A stretch of DNA of 64,000 nt from Ruegeria haliotis (GTDB lineage: Bacteria > Pseudomonadota > Alphaproteobacteria > Rhodobacterales > Rhodobacteraceae), in contig NZ_JABXWT010000015.1 in assembly GCF_013377785.1 (NCBI RefSeq), positions 1 to 64,000 of the forward strand, written 5' to 3'. Position numbers and translations under genes: made by a program. The notes under the pieces are model-generated. The model had not been told where the DNA came from and ran no database searches. It saw only the letters and a program-made list of their open reading frames with translations. The first letter of the stretch is position 1, and each line of letters begins with the position of its first letter. Positions 59,256 through 64,000 of the stretch are shown here, in pieces.

Positions 59256-59779
59256 GCTTTATCCGACCCGAAGCCAAGCTCGCCCTATGGCGTTGGCGCG
59301 AAGTTTTGGTGGCCGCGTTTGTTCTGACCCTTGGGCTCAGCTGGATCAGCGGCCCGGGCGGGTTGTTGGGGTGGCTCGGCTGGGTATTGGTTGCGGTCTC
59401 AGTGGCGCTGGCTGTCATTGGTGTGCAACGCGCCCGGTTTCGAACTGGCGCAGGCGGACCTGGCGTTGTGACCGTTGATGAAGGGCAAATCACCTATCTC
59501 GGCCCGCTCGATGGGGGAATCTTCGCCACCCGTGAAATTGAACGGTTGGCGCTGGACCCCACATCCAACCCGGCGCATTGGATACTGGATCAGCCGGGGC
59601 AACCAACGCTTCACATTCCTGTGAATGCCGAAGGAGCTGAGGCGCTGTTCGATGTGTTCTCAAACCTGCCCGGGCTGAAAACCGAACAAATGCTGTCGGA
59701 ACTGAACGGCGGCGCGGCGCATCCGGTGGTCATTTGGGAGCGCCACCCGTCGCGCCCTGCACACCTTCGGCTGCATTGA
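59252..59779 (+). CDS. Conserved hypothetical membrane protein
   Basis: A 175-residue protein with two membrane helices (VLVAAFVLTLGLSWISG and WLGWVLVAVSVALAVIGV) and a soluble beta-rich C-terminal domain (GVVTVDEGQITYLGPLDGGIFATREIERLALDP...). The layout recalls small PH-like-domain membrane proteins of Rhodobacteraceae. No catalytic motif is seen. It is translationally coupled to the GNAT gene and followed by gshA after 64 bases. Function unknown. Confidence 0.75.
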   Translation: MSFIRPEAKLALWRWREVLVAAFVLTLGLSWISGPGGLLGWLGWVLVAVSVALAVIGVQRARFRTGAGGPGVVTVDEGQITYLGPLDGGIFATREIERLALDPTSNPAHWILDQPGQPTLHIPVNAEGAEALFDVFSNLPGLKTEQMLSELNGGAAHPVVIWERHPSRPAHLRLH

Positions 59780-59843
59780 CACTGGCGCAATTTGCCCCCA
59801 CGACTGGCCAAAAGACAGACACATCAGGATCGGAGAACGGTTC

Positions 59844-61214
59844 ATGTCCATCCCTCAGTCCGGCGGCGGTCCGATCGAACGCCATGAGCAACTGGCCGAA
59901 TATCTGGAATCGGGTTGCAAGCCCAAAGATGATTGGCGCATCGGCACCGAGCATGAGAAATTCGGCTACTGCAAAGATACGCTGAAGCCGCTGCCGTTCG
60001 AAGGCACCCGCTCGATCGTCGCTGTGCTCGAAGGTCTGCGTGATCGGCATGCTTGGGGCGAAGTGCGCGAAGGCGGACACCTGATCGGTCTGGAAAAAGA
60101 TGGCGCCAATGTCAGCTTGGAACCGGGCGGCGCGCTGGAGTTGTCGGGCGCCCCGCTGGAAACCATCCACGAGACATGCGACGAGGTGAACACCCACCTG
60201 CGCGAGGTCAAGGATATCGCCGATGAGATCGGCGTGGGTTTTATTGGTCTTGGTGCGGCCCCGATCTGGTCTCATGAAGAGATGCCGTTGATGCCCAAAG
60301 GGCGCTATCGGCTGATGAATGACTACATGGAGAAGGTCGGCACCATGGGTCGCGCCATGATGCGCCGGACGTGTACGGTGCAGGTCAATATCGACTTTGG
60401 CTCCGAGGCAGACATGGTGCAGAAGCTGCGCGTGGCGCTGGCGCTGCAGCCGGTGGCGACCGCCCTGTTTGCCAATTCTCCGTTTTTCGAGGGTAAGCCC
60501 AACGGCCAGAAAAGCTGGCGCAGCTATATCTGGCGGCATCTGGACGATGCGCGAACAGGCATGCTGCCCTTCGTGTTCGAAGAGGGCTTTGGGTTCGAGC
60601 GCTATGTGCAATACGCCTTGGATGTGCCGATGTATTTCGTCTATCGCGACGGCCAATATATCAACGCGCTGGGCATGTCCTTCCGCGATTTTCTGCAGGG
60701 TAAACTGCCGGCTCTGCCGGGTGAAACGCCGACGCTCAGCGATTGGGCAGATCACCTGACCACCGCTTTCCCCGAGGCGCGGATCAAGAAATTCATGGAG
60801 ATGCGCGGCGCTGATGGTGGCCCGTGGCGTCGCCTATGTGCGCTGCCAGCGTTCTGGGTTGGCCTGACCTACGATCAGGGCGCGCTGGACGCCGCCTGGG
60901 ATCTGGTCAAGGGCTGGGATACTGAGACCCGCGAGGCCCTGCGGGTCGGAGCCGCCAAAGACGGATTGCAGGCTCGGGTCGGTAGTATCAATATGCACGA
61001 TCTTGCTCGCGAAGTTGTCGCGATCTCCGAGGCTGGCCTGAAGGCGCGTGCGCGACCCGGTGCGGGTGGTCTGGTGCCGGATGAGACCCACTTCCTGAAT
61101 GCGCTCAAGGACAGTGTCGAATCCGGCAAGGTTCCGGCGGACGAATTGCTGGATCACTATAATGGCGATTGGAACGGTGATCTGACGCGAGTCTTCCCGG
61201 ACTACAGCTACTGA
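59844..61214 (+). CDS. gshA: Glutamate-cysteine ligase (plant/alphaproteobacterial type)
   Basis: A 456-residue GCS2-family protein. WRIGTEHEKFGY near residues 31-42, NVSLEPGGALELSGAPLETIHET near 89-111, MMRRTCTVQVNIDFGSEADM near 172-191, and FANSPFFEGKPNG near 210-222 are typical of the plant-like class found in alphaproteobacteria. It joins glutamate and cysteine, the rate-limiting step of glutathione synthesis. RBS GGAG precedes ATG 59844. Single gene; next gene is unrelated. Confidence 0.95.
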   Translation: MSIPQSGGGPIERHEQLAEYLESGCKPKDDWRIGTEHEKFGYCKDTLKPLPFEGTRSIVAVLEGLRDRHAWGEVREGGHLIGLEKDGANVSLEPGGALELSGAPLETIHETCDEVNTHLREVKDIADEIGVGFIGLGAAPIWSHEEMPLMPKGRYRLMNDYMEKVGTMGRAMMRRTCTVQVNIDFGSEADMVQKLRVALALQPVATALFANSPFFEGKPNGQKSWRSYIWRHLDDARTGMLPFVFEEGFGFERYVQYALDVPMYFVYRDGQYINALGMSFRDFLQGKLPALPGETPTLSDWADHLTTAFPEARIKKFMEMRGADGGPWRRLCALPAFWVGLTYDQGALDAAWDLVKGWDTETREALRVGAAKDGLQARVGSINMHDLAREVVAISEAGLKARARPGAGGLVPDETHFLNALKDSVESGKVPADELLDHYNGDWNGDLTRVFPDYSY

Positions 61215-61320
61215 ACGCGCCTGGCTGAGTTTAAGGCTATGTTTGCCAAGGCAGGAATCCCGTCTTGATCTGCAACCGGGCTGTCGGATACTAGCGGATG
61301 TTACGTCTTGCGAGTGAAGA

Positions 61321-62388
61321 ATGGCCCGTATCAGCGAACTGCACTATTCCAATGCCTATGCTGCCAGCTCGGGCGTAAACGAGTTTCTGGAGGTGTCGCT
61401 GAACCCTGCAGAGGATCCGGCGAATTTCACGGTGTCCTTCTATCAGGACGACGGGTTCGTCGGGATCGAAATTCCGCTGGACGATCCGGCGGTGCAGGTT
61501 TCAGTCGATCCGGACAACAACGAGCTGGTTTACGTCATATCGGCGGATAATTTCCCGATCCTGCTGACCGATCCGGATGGTGGCGGGTCCACCAACTACG
61601 AAGCCTTTGCGCTGACCAATACCGATACGGGTGAGGTTATCGATTTCTACGATATCGGTGGCGGCACCCAGAATATCTTGGCACAAAATGGTCTGGCTGC
61701 GGGTGAGGCCTCGGTCAACCTGCCGGTTCTGGTTGGGCCGAGCCAGACAACAACGACGCTGCAATTCAACCAGCCTGATCCCGACACGCTGACTCATGGC
61801 ACACTGAATCCAGGCGACAGTGGCGCGGCCTGTTTCACGGCGGGAACTCTGGTGGACACGCCTTTGGGTCCACGCCGTGTCGAAACCCTGCGCCCCGGCG
61901 ATCTGGTCAATACGGTCGATGATGGCCCCGTCCCGGTGTGCTGGATTGGTGAACGCACGGTTGAAGGGCGCGGTAATTTCGCACCGGTACGGATCAAAGC
62001 TGGCATGCTGGGGGCAGAAGCGGATGTGCTTGTGTCGCCGCAACACCGCATTCTGATCTCTGGCTGGCGTGCCGAATTGCTGTTTGGCGAGGACGAGGTT
62101 CTGGTGCCCGCCAAAGCGATAGTCAACGGCACAACCGTGACTGCGGTGCCCTGTGATATCATTCGTTATGTGCATCTGCTGTTTGACAGGCATCAACTGG
62201 TCACAACTTGCGGTCTGGTGTCCGAAAGCTTTTTCCCTGCGCAGGAAGGGCTGGCGGGGTTGACCTCGGACGCCGCGGCCGAGCTTCTTGCGTTGTTCCC
62301 TGAATTGCGGGTCTATCCGGCTGCGTATGGTGTGGCTGTTCGACCGGTGCGTCAGGACCGGACCGTGGCATTATTGCGCTCTGCCTGA
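61321..62388 (+). CDS. Hint-domain (Hedgehog/intein-type) protein
   Basis: A 355-residue protein. The N-terminal half (1-165) is beta-rich with the look of a lamin-tail-like domain (ARISELHYSNAYAASSGVNEFLEV), rich in Asp, Gly and Asn like secreted calcium-binding proteins. The C-terminal half is a Hint_2 domain starting at Cys171 (CFTAGTLVDTPLGPRRVETLRPGDLV), with VSPQHRILISGW and VHLLFDRHQLVTTCGLVSESF. Hint domains autocleave at the Cys; many roseobacters encode them in secreted proteins. No signal peptide, so type I export is possible. Target unknown. Confidence 0.87.
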   Translation: MARISELHYSNAYAASSGVNEFLEVSLNPAEDPANFTVSFYQDDGFVGIEIPLDDPAVQVSVDPDNNELVYVISADNFPILLTDPDGGGSTNYEAFALTNTDTGEVIDFYDIGGGTQNILAQNGLAAGEASVNLPVLVGPSQTTTTLQFNQPDPDTLTHGTLNPGDSGAACFTAGTLVDTPLGPRRVETLRPGDLVNTVDDGPVPVCWIGERTVEGRGNFAPVRIKAGMLGAEADVLVSPQHRILISGWRAELLFGEDEVLVPAKAIVNGTTVTAVPCDIIRYVHLLFDRHQLVTTCGLVSESFFPAQEGLAGLTSDAAAELLALFPELRVYPAAYGVAVRPVRQDRTVALLRSA

Positions 62389-62473
62389 TTGCGCCTCTGC
62401 CCCCTCTTGCTTTCGCGGGCTGCTGTGATAGCAGGTCGTCAACAGCATTCAGGGGCCAAGTTCAGGAAGCGTC

Positions 62474-63547
62474 ATGGACGATCTCAAGGCAAAATATCTG
62501 GGCCAAATCGCCGAAGCAGGCGACGAAAACACGCTTGAGGCGATCCGCCTCGCCGCCGTTGGTAAGAAGGGCGAAGTGGCGCTGAAGATGCGCGAGCTGG
62601 GTAAGATGACGCCCGAAGAGCGTCAGGTCGCAGGTCCCGCGCTGAATGCGCTGAAGGACGAAATCAACTCGGCCCTGTCCGCCAAAAAGGCAGGTTTGGC
62701 CGATGCCGCACTGGACGAGCGTCTGCGCACTGAATGGCTGGACGTGACCCTGCCGACGCGGCCACGGGGTCAGGGGTCGATCCATCCGGTCAGTCAGGCC
62801 ACAGAAGAGCTGACCGCGATCTTTGCCGAACTGGGTTTCTCGGTCGCCGAAGGGCCGCGGATTGAAACCGACTGGCATAACTTTGACGCGCTGAACATCC
62901 CCGGCCACCATCCCGCGCGGGCCGAGATGGACACGTTCTATATGCACCGGGTCGAGGGCGATGATCGCCCGCCGCATGTGCTGCGCACCCATACCTCGCC
63001 CGTCCAGATCCGCTCGATGGAGCTACAGGGCGCGCCAATCCGCATCATTTGCCCGGGCGGCGTATACCGCGCCGATTATGACCAGACCCACACGCCGATG
63101 TTCCATCAGGTCGAGGGGTTGGCGCTCGACAAGAACATCTCGATGGCGAACCTGAAATGGGTTCTGGAAGAGTTCGTGAAAGCGTTCTTCGAGGTCGATG
63201 ATGTCGAGCTGCGCTTCCGCGCCTCGCACTTCCCCTTCACCGAGCCATCGGCCGAGGTCGATATCCGTTGTTCGTGGGATAACGGTCAGTTGAAGATCGG
63301 TGAGGGCGACGACTGGATGGAGATTTTGGGCTCTGGCATGGTCCATCCCAAGGTGATCGCCGCCGGTGGGATTGATCCTGAGGTCTATCAGGGCTTTGCC
63401 TTTGGCATCGGCATCGACCGTCTGGCGATGCTGAAATATGGCATCCCCGATCTGCGGGCGTTCTTTGATTCCGACCTGCGGTGGTTGCGGCACTATGGGT
63501 TCGCGGCGCTGGATATGCCGAACTTGCATGGTGGTCTTAGCCGCTGA
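62474..63547 (+). CDS. pheS: Phenylalanine-tRNA ligase alpha subunit
   Basis: A 357-residue class IIc synthetase alpha subunit. The N-terminal coiled coil precedes RGQGSIHPVSQATEELTAIFAELGFSVAEGPRIETDWHNFDALNIP. Motif 2 is LRTHTSPVQIRSM to CPGGVYRADYDQTHTPMFHQVEG, and motif 3 is AFGIGIDRLAMLKYGIPDLR. It aminoacylates tRNA-Phe in an alpha2-beta2 complex. pheT does not follow directly; the next 450 bases hold an unrelated membrane protein start. Confidence 0.96.
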   Translation: MDDLKAKYLGQIAEAGDENTLEAIRLAAVGKKGEVALKMRELGKMTPEERQVAGPALNALKDEINSALSAKKAGLADAALDERLRTEWLDVTLPTRPRGQGSIHPVSQATEELTAIFAELGFSVAEGPRIETDWHNFDALNIPGHHPARAEMDTFYMHRVEGDDRPPHVLRTHTSPVQIRSMELQGAPIRIICPGGVYRADYDQTHTPMFHQVEGLALDKNISMANLKWVLEEFVKAFFEVDDVELRFRASHFPFTEPSAEVDIRCSWDNGQLKIGEGDDWMEILGSGMVHPKVIAAGGIDPEVYQGFAFGIGIDRLAMLKYGIPDLRAFFDSDLRWLRHYGFAALDMPNLHGGLSR

Positions 63548-63585
63548 TGAACCCAGTAATCGAGTTTTAGAACTTCCTGGGATCA

Positions 63586-64000
63586 ATGCAAGAGTTTATC
63601 CTAGCATTGGTTCTGGCGCTGTTGACCTCATTTATTCTCTGGCTTTTTCGAGCAAAGGCAAAACTCATCTGGGGCTCAACAAGTACCAGCTTTCATTCGT
63701 TCCAACTGGACAAAGAGTCTCCACCAGAAGCAATTTGGACAGAAAAGTTCTACGTCCAAAACACTGGTCGAAGCGCAGCTTCAAACATTGAAATTGTGTT
63801 CAGCGAACCGCCGACCAGTTACAGCCTCTGGTCACCACGAGAGCATTCCAAAGTTATTCTAGAGAATCAGACATTTGTTCTGCGAATCCCGTCTCTCGCG
63901 CCTGCTGAGTTGTTGATCGTTGATGTCGTCGACATTCATGCTAGGAGCGTAAGGCTGCTTTCTGTCAATTGCCCGGACTCTCTGGCAAAAGAAGTCCCTT
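63586..64000 (+). CDS. Partial membrane-anchored protein of unknown function
   Basis: An open frame from ATG 63586 to the window end, at least 138 codons without a stop. An N-terminal hydrophobic helix (FILALVLALLTSFILWLF) is followed by a beta-rich domain (FYVQNTGRSAASNIEIVFSE...) that resembles an immunoglobulin-like or CARDB-type fold. GC content and codon use drop sharply compared with pheS, which suggests transferred DNA. The 3' end is missing. Confidence 0.7.
   Translation, partial: MQEFILALVLALLTSFILWLFRAKAKLIWGSTSTSFHSFQLDKESPPEAIWTEKFYVQNTGRSAASNIEIVFSEPPTSYSLWSPREHSKVILENQTFVLRIPSLAPAELLIVDVVDIHARSVRLLSVNCPDSLAKEVP

Noticed and set aside
1..64000. CRISPR arrays and intact insertion sequences
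   Set aside because: I saw no regularly spaced direct repeats and no complete transposase gene. Only the short IS3 remnant near 600-670 was found.

Overview
The window looks like chromosomal DNA of a marine alphaproteobacterium of the Roseobacter group (Rhodobacteraceae). It is GC-rich with strong G/C at third codon positions. It carries a DddQ-type DMSP lyase (dddQ is a Roseobacter hallmark), divergent hemC/hemE, and a plant/alphaproteobacterial type glutamate-cysteine ligase. Many genes overlap by four bases (ATGA or GTGA). All assignments come from reading the sequence; no database search was run.

Layout. 1-1.2 kb: gene-poor, with a remnant of an IS3-type transposase start. 1.2-5.4 kb: a trans-4-hydroxyproline catabolic operon (DapA-family deaminase, Cys/Cys epimerase, FAD oxidase) plus a proline-racemase-family protein with an unusual Ser/Thr active-site pair. 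5.8 kb: tRNA-Ser(GCU). 6.1-10.4 kb: patatin-like lipase, catalase-like haem protein, an unknown protein and a DyP-type peroxidase. 10.4-14.7 kb (minus): a very large class III cyclase/ATPase/helical-repeat protein and an SMP-30-like lactonase. 14.8-15.6 kb (minus): a membrane protein with a clear terminator. 15.8-21.9 kb (minus): a complete MoxR-DUF58-DUF4129-DUF4350-SpoIIM-RDD operon.

22.2-28.6 kb is the most novel part. It holds a vanadium-haloperoxidase-fold protein whose vanadate ligands are mostly replaced, an unknown protein overlapping it, a YcaO protein, a divergently transcribed small protein that looks like a nitrile-hydratase-leader-type RiPP precursor with a Cys-rich tail, and a SARP-like regulator. 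I read this as a candidate uncharacterised RiPP locus.

28.6-41 kb is a catabolic region around an RpiR-family regulator. The minus arm has a Rieske oxygenase, a GFA protein, an Asp/Glu-racemase-fold protein, a sulfotransferase-like protein and a carboxymuconolactone-decarboxylase-like protein. The plus arm has a dimethylglycine-dehydrogenase-like protein, an MDR reductase, DddQ, a cupin, two enolase-superfamily enzymes and a class III aminotransferase. Rieske oxygenase, DMGDH-like protein and a Lys/Lys enolase epimerase together resemble hydroxyproline-betaine/proline-betaine degradation, whose product would feed the hydroxyproline operon at 1-5 kb. DMSP cleavage is built into the same operon.

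41-63.5 kb is mostly housekeeping: hemC, hemE, a CoA-transferase, CoxG-like protein, an ABC exporter, an S49 peptidase, a 56-residue zinc-ribbon protein, a Ca/Na antiporter, an SDR, uvrC, a DMT transporter, pgsA, moaD-moaE, an OmpA-family protein, ubiA, rsmE, a GNAT protein, gshA, a Hint-domain protein and pheS. The last 450 bases drop in GC and hold the start of an unrelated membrane protein where pheT might have been expected.
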